A stretch of 64,000 nucleotides of DNA from CAWATZ01 sp963784995 (GTDB lineage: Bacteria; Planctomycetota; Planctomycetia; Gemmatales; Gemmataceae): positions 372,001-436,000 of the forward strand of contig CAWATZ010000002.1 in assembly GCA_963784995.1 (NCBI GenBank), written 5' to 3'. Below are positions 17,327 to 26,046 of the stretch, one piece after another. The notes below the pieces were generated by a model. It was not told the DNA's origin, made no database searches, and worked only from the letters and a program-made list of their open reading frames with translations. Numbering within the stretch: the stretch's first letter is position 1; every line of letters begins with the position of its first letter. Both the position numbers and the translations under genes were made by a program.

Positions 17327-19204
17327 ATGCCATTGGTGGTTTCCAAACTGATCCGGCCGCTCCCGCTCATCCTGGCCGGTGTCGTCGTGCTTTGCCTGGC
17401 GGGGGGTGGTTGGTTGCTGGTTCAGCTCTGGCACCAACGTCCCGGCGAAGTGAAGCCGCCGCAGCTTGACCCGGCCCAGAAATACCAGGCGGTCCCGGCC
17501 CCGGACGTGCAGTTTACCGACGTCACAAGGTCGGCCGGCATTCGCTTCATTCACTTCAACGGCGCCTCCGGACAGAAACTGCTGCCCGAAACAATGGGCA
17601 GCGGCGTGGCCTTCCTCGATTACGACAGCGACGGCAAGCAGGACCTGCTGTTCGTCAACAGCAGTGCCTGGCCCGGGGCAACGGCCGAGCCCCGGCCAAC
17701 CCTGGCCCTCTACCACAATGACGGAGGCAAGTTCACCGACGTCACGGCCGCGATGGGCCTGAACGTCACTCTGTACGGGTTGGGTGTGACCGTTGGCGAT
17801 TACAACAACGACGGCTGGCCCGACGTCTTCATCACCGCGGTTGGCGGCAATCGCCTGTTCCGCAACGAAGCCGGCAAGCGCTTCGTGGACGTGACGGAGG
17901 AAGCGGGCCTGGCAGGTCCCGGGCTGCCGAAACTTTCGGGCCAGGCCTTCATGGACCATGCGGCCAGCATTCCGTTTCCTTCGTCGGCCACCTTCCTCGA
18001 TTACGACGGCGACGGCTGGCTCGACCTGTTCGTCTGCAATTACGTCACCTGGTCGCCGGCGATGGATCGAGCCATCGACGCCAGTCTGGAGGGAGTCGGC
18101 CGGGCCTACGTGCCGCCCAAAGCGTTCGAGGGGACCCAATGCGCCCTGTATCGCAACGTGGCCGGCAAACGCTTCGAGGACGTCTCGGCAAAGGCCGGTG
18201 TGCAAGTGTTTGATCGGGAGGGCGTTGGGAAGGTCGCCCGGGTGCGCTCGGTGGGCAAGTCCCTGGGCGTGATCGTCTGTGATCCGGATGAGGACGGCTG
18301 GCCGGACGTCATCGTCGCCAACGACACGGTGCGCAATTTCTTCTTTCACAACCGGCCCGGGCCCGACGGCACGCGCCGCTTCGAGGAGAAGGGGGAGACA
18401 GTCAACGTGGCCTACGCCGACGGAAAGGCCCGGGGCGGAATGGGCATCGACTGGGGCGAGTTCCGGCCGGGCTGCTGTGCCGCCGTCATCACCAACTTCG
18501 CCAACGAGCCCGACACGTTCTTCTGTCTGAACAATCCCCGGTCGCTGCTCTTCGCCGACGAGGCGCTCTCGGTTGGGCTGGTGGGTCCGAGCCGAGTGCC
18601 GCTGAAGTTCGGGTGCAGCTTCTTCGACTACGACCTGGACGGCCGGCTCGACTTGCTGACCTGCAATGGCCATCTGGAGCCGGAAATCGCCAAGGTCCAG
18701 CGAAGCCAGAAGTACAAGCAGTCGGCCCAGCTGTTCTGGAACAGCGGCCGGCGGGCGGGCTGTTTTGTGCCGGTGAGCCCCGAGCAGGCCGGCAGCGACC
18801 TGTTCACGCCGCTGGTCGGTCGCGGCAGTGCCTTCGCCGACATCGACGACGACGGCGACCTGGACGTGGTGCTGACCAACAACAACGGCTCGCCGCTGCT
18901 GCTGCGCAACGACAACAACCTGGGCCATCACTGGGTTCGCCTGGTCCTCACGGGCGACGGCAAGCGCTCCAACGCCAGCAGTATCGGTGCCCAGGTGACG
19001 GTCGAGGCCGGCGGCCTGGTGCAGAAACGGCAAGTCACCGCCGGCCGGGGTTATCTGAGTCAGTGTGAGTTGCCGCTCACCTTTGGCCTGGGCAAGTGCG
19101 ACAAGATTGACCGGGTCGAGATCCGCTGGCCGGGCAAGAACGCGGGTGCGAAGGTGCTGACGAACCTGGCGGTGAATCAGGTTCACCGGATTGTGCAGGA
19201 GTAG
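17327..19204 (+). CDS. CRTAC1-type FG-GAP/ASPIC-UnbV protein with membrane anchor
   Basis: A 625-aa protein with an N-terminal hydrophobic anchor (residues 10-35), then several FG-GAP calcium-loop motifs (DYDSDGKQDLL, DYNNDGWPDVF, DYDGDGWLDLF, DPDEDGWPDVI, DYDLDGRLDLL, DIDDDGDLDVV) and a C-terminal ASPIC/UnbV domain (GAQVTVEAGG, FGLGKCDKIDRVEIRWPG). It starts 2 bp after the multihaem cytochrome gene and must be co-expressed with it, suggesting an extracytoplasmic complex containing both. The reaction is unknown. Confidence 0.88.
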   Translation: MPLVVSKLIRPLPLILAGVVVLCLAGGGWLLVQLWHQRPGEVKPPQLDPAQKYQAVPAPDVQFTDVTRSAGIRFIHFNGASGQKLLPETMGSGVAFLDYDSDGKQDLLFVNSSAWPGATAEPRPTLALYHNDGGKFTDVTAAMGLNVTLYGLGVTVGDYNNDGWPDVFITAVGGNRLFRNEAGKRFVDVTEEAGLAGPGLPKLSGQAFMDHAASIPFPSSATFLDYDGDGWLDLFVCNYVTWSPAMDRAIDASLEGVGRAYVPPKAFEGTQCALYRNVAGKRFEDVSAKAGVQVFDREGVGKVARVRSVGKSLGVIVCDPDEDGWPDVIVANDTVRNFFFHNRPGPDGTRRFEEKGETVNVAYADGKARGGMGIDWGEFRPGCCAAVITNFANEPDTFFCLNNPRSLLFADEALSVGLVGPSRVPLKFGCSFFDYDLDGRLDLLTCNGHLEPEIAKVQRSQKYKQSAQLFWNSGRRAGCFVPVSPEQAGSDLFTPLVGRGSAFADIDDDGDLDVVLTNNNGSPLLLRNDNNLGHHWVRLVLTGDGKRSNASSIGAQVTVEAGGLVQKRQVTAGRGYLSQCELPLTFGLGKCDKIDRVEIRWPGKNAGAKVLTNLAVNQVHRIVQE

Positions 19205-19233
19205 TTCCCCGAGCCGCAAGCGGCTCGGGGAAC
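19204..19233 (+). terminator. Stem-loop overlapping the CRTAC1 stop codon
   Basis: Inverted repeat GTTCCCCGAGCCGC / GCGGCTCGGGGAAC with a 2-nt loop begins in the TAG stop codon at 19202-19204. No U-tract follows, so it may instead be a palindromic repeat. The next 130 bp are AT-richer than the surroundings and hold no gene. Confidence 0.4.
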
Positions 19234-19364
19234 GGACCCTGACACGAATGGCACTGTCTAACGCAACAGCAATCCAAAATTAGACTTACGGTGGCACAAT
19301 TGCTAATGTAACTATCCGCTATTTGTGTTAGAGGCACTAACTTTATGACCTGGTTGTCAGGTCG

Positions 19365-19643
19365 TTACAGGAACCGAAGACAAATGAGAGCCAGAGCGAG
19401 ATCGAAGAAGGCGAACGGCCTCTCATCCGTCTTCTCGGTCACAAAACGGAGCTTGCGGAAGTCATGCAGCCAGGAGAAGAAGCGCTCCACTCCCCAGCGG
19501 TACTTCCCCAAACCGCTGCCGTGTTCGGTGTACCGCTTGGCTAACTTCGGGTCGATCCCCCGCGCACGCAACTCTTCCTTCCCTGGACTTGACCACATTG
19601 TCGCCGGCTGGGTGCTATAGCGTTCCTGACCAATCCTGGTCAA
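19365..19643 (-). mobile_element. C-terminal remnant of an IS5-type transposase
   Basis: About 75 residues match the C-terminal end of IS5-family DDE transposases: 'LRARGIDPKLAKRYTEHGSGLGKYRW', then 'VERFFSWLHDFRKLRF', which includes the conserved Glu of the third catalytic position in V-E-R, and the ending 'LALALICLRFL'. The N-terminal two thirds, including the first two Asp residues, are absent, so it is inactive. The AT-richer flank at 19235-19364 probably belongs to the same insertion. It marks the border between the CRTAC1 cluster and the operon that follows. Confidence 0.75.
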
Positions 19644-19721
19644 GACAGGGACTTCTCCTTGCGGTCGAAAACGGGAAGACTACACTGAAGTCGATCCGTG
19701 CGTCCCCTGCTGAGGCGTTCC

Positions 19722-20831
19722 ATGACCCCACCCACGATTCTCCTCACCGGAGCGACCGGCTTTCTTGGCGGAGCCACCGCCGTGGAACTGCTTCTGCGTC
19801 ACCCCGAATGCCGGTTGCTGTTCCTCGTCCGCGGAGACACGGCGGCTCTCGCCGCGGCTCGCCTGCGCCAGTCCCTCGCTCGCTTCACGGACCTCGCGAC
19901 TCTCGAACCTGGTTTGCAGCGCTGCGTGGTGATCCCCGGCGATTTGACCGATCCCAGGACCATGACCGACCCGCGGCTGGATTCCGTCACCCACGTCCTG
20001 CACCTCGCCGCCAATACTTCGTTTCGCTCGGTGCGTTCCGTCCGGCACACGAACATCCTCGGAACAATGGCACTGGCCCACCGGATGCGCCGAGTTCGGG
20101 GGTTTGTGCGCTTCCAGTACGTGGGCACTGCATACGTCTGCGGAGCGAATCCGCCGCGCGTGGTTCGCGAGGACGATTCCCCTCGCTGGGACGTGCGTCA
20201 CCTGGCGGAATACACGGCGTCGAAGGCGGAGTGCGAGATGCTCCTGGAGCAGACCGCCCCAGAACTTCCCCTGGTAATCGCCAGGCCGTCCGTGGTCGTC
20301 GGGCACACCCGGCTGGGGTGTCTGCCGTCGGCGAGCATCTTCTGGTACTATCGCACTCTCGACCTCCTTCGCCGAGTGCCAGTTCCCCTCGCCACACGCA
20401 AGGACATCGTCCCGGTCGATTACGTCGCCGAGGCCCTGGTGCTGCTGCTATTCAAGCAGCATTTGCGCCAGCGCCGCTATCACGTATCCGCGGGGGAATC
20501 GGGCTGCGTCTCGTGGCAGGAGATGGCGGACGAGTTTGCCCGCAGCCGCGAGGGGAGGCCGGAGGAGCCTTACCGCGTGGTGGATTTCGCAACCCTGAAA
20601 CAGGAACGCGGCCGGTTGCTTCAACGGCTGGGCCCTGGCGAAGAAGAGCAGATGCTGCAAGCGTTGGAGCTGTATTTCCGCTTTAGCAGCTGCGGCGTGG
20701 AGGTGTTCGACAATCAGCGGTTGCTGGACGAAGGAATACCTGCTCCGCCGCGCTTCACAGGCTACCTCCGAACCTGTGCCACACTGCCGCCGGACTGCAG
20801 TGTTTACGAGCAGATGCTGGACGATGCTTGA
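19722..20831 (+). CDS. Thioester-reductase/male-sterility-like SDR protein
   Basis: A 369-aa extended short-chain dehydrogenase. The nucleotide site TGATGFLGG is at residues 8-16; 'HVLHLAANTSFR' is the A/C-binding strand, and the active-site Tyr-x3-Lys is visible as EYTASKAE. The N-terminal pattern 'LLTGATGFLGGATAVELLLRHPECRLLFLVRG' is typical of NAD-binding_4 enzymes (fatty acyl-CoA reductases and carrier-protein thioester reductases). The substrate may therefore be an acyl thioester. Its end overlaps the next gene by 8 bp. The upstream in-frame ATG/GTG at 19698 is possible but would add residues before the Rossmann fold. Confidence 0.75.
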   Translation: MTPPTILLTGATGFLGGATAVELLLRHPECRLLFLVRGDTAALAAARLRQSLARFTDLATLEPGLQRCVVIPGDLTDPRTMTDPRLDSVTHVLHLAANTSFRSVRSVRHTNILGTMALAHRMRRVRGFVRFQYVGTAYVCGANPPRVVREDDSPRWDVRHLAEYTASKAECEMLLEQTAPELPLVIARPSVVVGHTRLGCLPSASIFWYYRTLDLLRRVPVPLATRKDIVPVDYVAEALVLLLFKQHLRQRRYHVSAGESGCVSWQEMADEFARSREGRPEEPYRVVDFATLKQERGRLLQRLGPGEEEQMLQALELYFRFSSCGVEVFDNQRLLDEGIPAPPRFTGYLRTCATLPPDCSVYEQMLDDA

Positions 20832-22083
20832 ACGGCCGGAGGCACGCCACTGTGGACCAGCCCTGGACCTGCTACCCGCACCTGTCTCCCGAGCGCAGCG
20901 CCTCGTGTTGCAGCGTGCCATCTTCGATTGCTGCAAGTGGCATCTGCAAACGCAGGATCGGCCGGTCCTTTGCTCATTCCCGCTTGTGCCGACAGTATCG
21001 ACCTGGGCTCACCTCTCCGGGCTTGCAACGGCCCTGGCACGGGAAACGCTCGCCGCCGAAGAGGAACTGCTCCAGCGCAGCGAGCTGCACGACCGCCTTG
21101 GACTGCCCTCCGCCCTGCGCCGCTGCCTCCGCGGCATCCCGAAGGCAGCCCCGACTCCGGGCGGCGTCCGGGCCATGCGTTTCGACTTTCACTGGACCAC
21201 AACGGGCTGGCGGATCTCCGAGGCCAACACGGACGTGGCGGGAGGCTGGATCGAAGCCTCCGGAGTGACCGCGTTGCTGGCCGCCGATTACCCCGACTGC
21301 CAGCCGGCGGGCGACCCTGCCGGCGTCCTGAGCGATGCGATCCTTCGCGTGGTTGGTCCCGGGGCGATGGTCGGGTTGATGCATCTGACCATCTTCAGCG
21401 AGGATCGCCAGATCATGCTCTACCTGGCCCGGCGGTTGCAAGAGCGTGGGCTGACACCGTCCCTTTTCAGCCCCGAGCAATTGGGCTGGGATCGGGGACA
21501 GGCCCGAGTCCAGAGTGCCTGGTATTCCGGGCCGGTGGCGCTGGTGTTCCGCTTCTTTCCGGCAGAGTGGCTGCCCCGGCTGCCGGCGCGGACGGGCTGG
21601 CAGAACTTTCTGGCCGGGGGCCGAAGCGCGGTCTGCAATCCGGCCTACGCCGTCCTGACGCAGAGCAAGCGTTTCCCGCTGGTCTGGGACGATCTGTCCA
21701 CGCCGCTGCCCACCTGGCGGGCCCTGCTGCCGGCGACGTGGTCACCGCGAGACGTGGCGGGCGAACTGGAAGACGGCTGGGTCCTCAAGCCGGCTCTGGG
21801 CCATGAGGGGGACAGCGTGGCAATGCCTGGCGTGAGCGATCCGGCCGACTGGCAACAGATCCGCCGGACCGCCTTGAAGAATCCGGACGCCTGGGCGGCC
21901 CAGCAGCGTTTCGAGACGCTGCCGCTGGCCACGCCGGAGGGGCCCACGTACCCTTGCCTGGGGATCTACGTCATTGACGGCCGGGTCGCCGGCGCTTTTG
22001 GCCGGCTCGCGGCCAGACCGCTCATCGACGCCGAAAGCCAGGAAGTGGTCGTCCTCATCCCCAAAGAACCGGAGAACGGGTGA
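20824..22083 (+). CDS. Glutathionylspermidine-synthase-like ATP-grasp protein
   Basis: A 419-aa protein that resembles the C-terminal amidase-ligase half of the glutathionylspermidine synthase family: 'MRFDFHWTTTGWRISEANTDVAGG' carries the Asp/Glu/Asn residues used for Mg-ATP, and a late segment 'GWVLKPALGHEGDSVAMPG' provides the Lys and Gly-rich loop. Family members make amide bonds from a carboxylate and an amine with ATP. Here it is the middle of three overlapping genes (8-bp overlap before, 1-bp after), so its substrate is likely tied to the SDR product. A role in making a peptide- or polyamine-like conjugate is conjecture. Confidence 0.7.
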   Translation: MLERPEARHCGPALDLLPAPVSRAQRLVLQRAIFDCCKWHLQTQDRPVLCSFPLVPTVSTWAHLSGLATALARETLAAEEELLQRSELHDRLGLPSALRRCLRGIPKAAPTPGGVRAMRFDFHWTTTGWRISEANTDVAGGWIEASGVTALLAADYPDCQPAGDPAGVLSDAILRVVGPGAMVGLMHLTIFSEDRQIMLYLARRLQERGLTPSLFSPEQLGWDRGQARVQSAWYSGPVALVFRFFPAEWLPRLPARTGWQNFLAGGRSAVCNPAYAVLTQSKRFPLVWDDLSTPLPTWRALLPATWSPRDVAGELEDGWVLKPALGHEGDSVAMPGVSDPADWQQIRRTALKNPDAWAAQQRFETLPLATPEGPTYPCLGIYVIDGRVAGAFGRLAARPLIDAESQEVVVLIPKEPENG

Positions 22084-22835
22084 TGGATCGAGAAACTATT
22101 TTCGCGACCTGGGTGCCTCCAGGGGGAGCGTGGTCGTTGTGGGCCCGGCCGATCCTCTTTGCCCAGATGCCCGCGCCGCCGAGCCAGCCGGCCACCGGAG
22201 CCGATGCCGCGCCGTTTTTTGCCCTGGCCTGGGCCCTTCCACTCAGCGACAGGCCTGTCCTGGTCGTGGACCTCCCAGGGGCGGAAGCGGTCTTGCTGGG
22301 AATGGCGCTGGCGGGGAGGGGATATCGGCCGGTCCCGCTGTTCAATGCCTGCACGGGTCCGCATGAGGTGATCGATCAGGGCCCGATCATCGAGGCCCTG
22401 CGGGACGGGGCGGCGTACCTGGCCGGGCTGACGCTGGCCGACGCCGCTCCCGCGTTCTTGCTCGACTCCCGGCGGATGAGCCCGGACACCAGTCCGCTCT
22501 GGCCGGGGAACTTCGACAATCGCTGGAAGGTCTTTCCCCAGGATTTCCCCTCGGCAACGGTCCTGACCGAGCGGGGGTTCCGCCGCGTGCTGCTGATCCA
22601 GCGAGGAAGGCTGCAGCCCCAGCTGGACCTGGCCCACGTGCTGCTGCGCTGGCAGGACGCCGGTCTGGAGATCACCGGCAAAGACCTTGCGGATCGGGAG
22701 CCGCCCGCGCGGATCAGGGTCCGGCCTCCGCCGTGGTATCGCCGGGCCTGGCTGCGCTTCCTGGAAATGCTCGGTCTGGGCCGGGGTCCGGAAGGCGGCT
22801 TCGGCAACGTCATTCCCCGGCCAAGCCACGGGTGA
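22083..22835 (+). CDS. Unknown protein, third gene of the reductase/ATP-grasp operon
   Basis: A 250-aa protein not recognised. The ATG shares its A with the stop of the preceding gene and has GGAG upstream; a GTG three bases earlier is an alternative. The middle contains 'PVLVVDLPGAEAVLLGMALAGRGYRPVPLFN', a Rossmann-like strand-loop-helix, and the C-terminal 60 residues are rich in Arg and Pro. No signal peptide or membrane helix stands out. Co-translation with the ATP-grasp gene suggests a common pathway. Confidence 0.65.
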   Translation: MDRETIFATWVPPGGAWSLWARPILFAQMPAPPSQPATGADAAPFFALAWALPLSDRPVLVVDLPGAEAVLLGMALAGRGYRPVPLFNACTGPHEVIDQGPIIEALRDGAAYLAGLTLADAAPAFLLDSRRMSPDTSPLWPGNFDNRWKVFPQDFPSATVLTERGFRRVLLIQRGRLQPQLDLAHVLLRWQDAGLEITGKDLADREPPARIRVRPPPWYRRAWLRFLEMLGLGRGPEGGFGNVIPRPSHG

Positions 22836-23075
22836 GCCTGGGCCTCGGAGGTTCAGCGCGCCCTTGTCGGAAGCGCCAGCCATGCCGGCCGCGCCAGCTC
22901 TGACGACAATACAGACCCGCTTGTCGCTTTTTCCCCCGGGAGCGAAGGAAACTCTGTTGCTCTCCTTACCAGGTTGGAGCAAGAATTTGAGTATTCCCAG
23001 CGCATTGAGAAAACTTCCTGGATCGACCTCGACTTGAGGTCGGATTGCGCTTTGGCCCGGAATGCGGAGCGGAAC

Positions 23076-23750
23076 GTGAACGCTGTTGCTGAATGCACCT
23101 TGCCCGAGAAGATCCTGCTGGCCGCCTACCAGCTTGAGGAAAGCGGTCAGTCGCCGTTCAGTGCCGAGAGCCTGATCGTCGCCGCCTGGCAAAACTATCC
23201 CCGCACCTTTGGACTGAAAGGCTACACCGAGCAATATCCCGACGCCAACAAGGTGCTGGCCAGCATCATGGGTGAAAAGGGACTGGCGAAGAAGGGCTGG
23301 CTGATCAAGATGGGTCAGAAACTCTACGCCCTGACCCGCGAGGGAAAACAGGTCGTTCGCCGGCTCAAGCAGGAAGACGAACCCGAGGAGCTGCCCGCTC
23401 CGGTCTCCCTGGATGGCGAGCAGGACCGGCTGCTGCAAGCGCTGCTGGCGAGCAGCGCCTGGCAGAAGTTCCGCGAGGGGCGGAAGGTGGACCTGAACTT
23501 CGCCGACGCCTGCCGGTTCTGGGGCATCACCGAGCATCAGCCGGTGTCGCTCCTCGATCAGCGGCTGGAAACGCTTGGCACGGCCCTGCACGCCCTTGAA
23601 CGCCAGGCGGGGCAGACCGGAGCGACCCTTGGCAATGGCCGGATGCTGACCGGCGCTGACCTGGGCCAGTTGCTGGAACTGCACGATTATCTGGAAGATC
23701 GCTTCGAGCGCCATCTCATGTTGCTGCGCAATCGGGCTGAGCGACGCTAA
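23076..23750 (+). CDS. Unknown protein convergent with DNA methyltransferase
   Basis: A 224-aa protein with a GTG start preceded by GGAG; start choice is based on that site and on similarity in style of the N-terminus (TLPEKILLAAYQLEESGQSPFSAESLIVAAW). Residues 1-95 look like a winged-helix domain: the helix-rich start is followed by 'SIMGEKGLAKKGWLIKMGQKLYALTREGKQVVRRL', ending in the typical wing strands. The C-terminal half is helical. Its 3' end overlaps the 3' end of the methyltransferase gene by 35 bp. It may be a regulator or the partner protein of a modification system; no nuclease motif is visible. Confidence 0.65.
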   Translation: MNAVAECTLPEKILLAAYQLEESGQSPFSAESLIVAAWQNYPRTFGLKGYTEQYPDANKVLASIMGEKGLAKKGWLIKMGQKLYALTREGKQVVRRLKQEDEPEELPAPVSLDGEQDRLLQALLASSAWQKFREGRKVDLNFADACRFWGITEHQPVSLLDQRLETLGTALHALERQAGQTGATLGNGRMLTGADLGQLLELHDYLEDRFERHLMLLRNRAERR

Positions 23751-24639
23751 CCTCGACAAAGCGCAGCCGCGAGCCGGCCACGTAGTCGGCACTGAGTTCG
23801 ACGCTCAGCCATTTGCGCTGGAGCTGCTCGGCGACGTAGCCGGTCACGTTGCTGCCGGCAAAGGGATCGACGACCAGCTGTCCCGGCTCGGTCAGGAAGC
23901 GGACAAAGAAGTCGGGCACGCCGTGCGGAAAGCGTGCGGGGTGGACCGTCAGCCCCGCCGCCCGGCAGCGGCGAATGTAATGGTCCTGCGAGCGGGTATT
24001 GGCCACCTCCAGGAGGTTTGGCGGGATGGCGCCGCCGTTGTCCCGGCGGAAGTGCGGCCCGATGGCGTGCTGCGACGGCCGGCGTGCGGTCTGGTAGCCC
24101 TCGCGCAGCAGCCGGTGCATCGATTGGCTGTAGGGCCGCAGCACCCGGCGGTTGTCGGCCCGGGGGCATTCGGTCTTGGACAGCCACCACAGCGTATTGA
24201 CCGCATCCTTGACCCGGGTGCGCTTGATCGTCACCCACTCGGCCGGCGTCGGCAGCTTGCTGGGGTTGTACCAATAGAACTCCTGAGCGAGAAAGAACAC
24301 CCGGCTGAGCCGTAAAATCACCTCGTACTGATACAGCGACTTGGTGCCGCTGCCGCGCTTCCACGTTCCGCCCAGGTCGAGGACGAAACTCCCTTCCGGC
24401 TCCAGAACGCGATGGATCTCCTGAGCGAACGGCCAGAACCAATCCGAATACTCCGAATCGGGGACGTTGCCGTAGGCTTTCTGGCGGCGCAGGGCAAACG
24501 GCGGCGAGGTCAGCACCAGGGCGACCGAGTCGGAGGGGAGCTGCCGGAGGATGTCCAGGGCGTCGGCCTGATAACAGCGGCCCAGGGGAGTGGCATAAGC
24601 GGGCTCGGGCCAGTCTTCAGACACAGGCAGTTCCTCCAT
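23716..24639 (-). CDS. Site-specific DNA methyltransferase (N4-cytosine/N6-adenine type)
   Basis: A 307-aa beta-class amino-methyltransferase: the catalytic motif appears early (LVLTSPPFALRR, SPPF replacing DPPY) and the AdoMet-binding motif at the C-terminus (VVDPFAGSNVTGYVAEQL), followed by the 'WLSVELS' strand. SPPF is commonest in N4-cytosine enzymes. The target-recognition part lies between. Start at ATG 24639 is chosen because upstream sequence belongs to a palindromic repeat (24664-24791). No restriction endonuclease gene is recognisable next to it; the only close gene is the convergent winged-helix-like one. Confidence 0.88.
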   Translation of the reverse strand: MEELPVSEDWPEPAYATPLGRCYQADALDILRQLPSDSVALVLTSPPFALRRQKAYGNVPDSEYSDWFWPFAQEIHRVLEPEGSFVLDLGGTWKRGSGTKSLYQYEVILRLSRVFFLAQEFYWYNPSKLPTPAEWVTIKRTRVKDAVNTLWWLSKTECPRADNRRVLRPYSQSMHRLLREGYQTARRPSQHAIGPHFRRDNGGAIPPNLLEVANTRSQDHYIRRCRAAGLTVHPARFPHGVPDFFVRFLTEPGQLVVDPFAGSNVTGYVAEQLQRKWLSVELSADYVAGSRLRFVEVSVAQPDCAAT

Positions 24640-24663
24640 GAGAGGGACGCTAGAAGAGTAGTA

Positions 24664-24791
24664 CGACCCCTGCCGGCTTGCCCGGCAGGTGAAGCAGGTC
24701 ATTGGCTAGAAGAGAAGGCGCAAGAAGTTTTTTTTCCGTCTTTATCTAGCTGGTGGCCTCCTTCACCTGCCGGGCAAGCCGGCAGGGGTCG
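24664..24791. repeat. Long palindromic element, copy A
   Basis: Outer arms of about 30 bp (CGACCCCTGCCGGCTTGCCC and its complement) enclose a less regular core with a T8 run. A second copy with the same arms and a related core lies at 62192-62316. It separates the divergently oriented upstream ends of the methyltransferase and the tail of the dihydrouridine synthase gene, both on the minus strand, and could serve as a terminator. Confidence 0.8.
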
Positions 24792-24826
24792 TTCACCCTG
24801 TCCGTTGTTATCGCGCTCTTGGACCT

Positions 24827-25929
24827 TCACCAATGTTCGATCGGCCCGCTGGGCACGGGGATGCTCAGGTTGGGCAGCGGTCCCTCGGAGTCGGTCCGCT
24901 TTTCCAGGATGGCGCGGATCTGCCCGGCCAGGTCGTCGAACTGGGCCACCGATTCCAGCATCACCAGCTGCTGCTGGATCTCCCGGCCGGGGTGCAGGAC
25001 GCGGCAATACCAGTTGGCCACCTTGCGGAAGTTCAGGCAGGCAAAGCGATCCTCCTTGAGCTGGGCCAGCAAGTGGAAGTGCCGCTCCATGAACGCCAGC
25101 CGTTCCAGCCAGGTGCCGGCCGGGCCCGGTTCGCCCGTCTCTTCCCACTGCTTCAGCTGGCGGAAAAACCACGGATTGAGCAGGGCGCCGCGTCCGATGG
25201 CGATGCCAGTACAGCCGGTGACGCGCAGCATCCGGGCGGCGTCGGCCAGGGTGCGAACGTCGCCGTTGCCGATGATCGGCAGCCGCTCGACCGCCTCGAC
25301 CACGGCCCGGATGCCATCCAGGTTGACCTTGCCGCCGAAGCCCTGCGCCGGGTCCGACCGTGGATGATCACGGCCGCGACGCCGGCCTGCTCGAACTCGC
25401 GGGCAAAGAACGGAGCGCTCAGGTCGCCGTCGTCCCAGCCCAGACGCATCTTGACCGTGACCGGGACCTTCACCGACTCGACGATGCCCCGAATCAGATT
25501 CACCGTGCTGGTGGTGCTGCACATCATCGCCGAGCCGCCGCCGCCCTTGACGACCTTGTGGACCGGACAGCCCATGTTGACGTCGATGGACGTGACGCCG
25601 TAGCCTTCCAGCCACTGAGCCGCGGCCTGCATCTCGTCCAGGTTGGCCCCGTAAATCTGGACGGCAACGGGCCGATCCTCGGGGCAGGTCTGGATCAGGT
25701 CCAGGGTCTTGCGGCTGCGCGTCAGCAGGGCGCGGGCGTTGACGAGGTCGGTGGTGGCCAGGCCCAATCCGCCCACCTCGCGCAGCAGAAGCCGGAGGGC
25801 CAGGTTGGTGTAGCCGGCCAGCGGAGCCAGGACGTAGCGCGAAACCGGCGCCAGCGAGCCAATCCGCAGCGGCGGCCGGGCATTGGGAAACGGGGGAAGA
25901 TCCGGGGCGACGGCAAGCAAGAAGCTCAT
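24827..25929 (-). CDS. tRNA-dihydrouridine synthase, frame broken once
   Basis: A protein of about 367 residues in two frames. The N-terminal frame has the FMN barrel start (LAPLAGYTNLALRLLLREVGG), the catalytic Cys segment 'DVNMGCPVHKVVKGGGG' and 'TVKMRLGWDDG' and ends at 'IIHGRTR'. The other frame resumes with 'QGFGGKVNLDGIRAVVEAVERLPIIGNGDV' and 'GCTGIAIGRGALLNPWFF'. This is the normal order in the Dus family, which reduces uridines in the tRNA D-loop using NADPH. The break is near 25345-25362 and one missing G in a CCCGGCGC context would restore the frame. It closely resembles the break at 11340, pointing to sequence error. Confidence 0.85.
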
Positions 25930-25947
25930 GAGTTCGACTTTCTCGCT

Positions 25948-26024
25948 CCCAGGCGAGCGGCGCGGCGTCAGCCCGCCGGTAGAAGCCTGCTACCGGCGGG
26001 CTGACGCCGCGCCGCTCGCCTGGG
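25948..26024. repeat. Perfect 34-bp inverted repeat
   Basis: Arms 25948-25981 and 25991-26024 are exact reverse complements with a 9-nt loop. It lies between the minus-strand genes for pterin dehydratase and dihydrouridine synthase, 19 bp upstream of the latter's start. Too long for a normal terminator; more like a mobile palindromic repeat. Confidence 0.85.
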
Positions 26025-26046
26025 ATCAATAGCAAGCACCACGGGG

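Noticed and set aside
21966..23792. 608-codon minus-strand open frame
   Set aside because: It covers the ATP-grasp operon antisense and has low-complexity composition; the plus-strand genes have motifs and overlaps.
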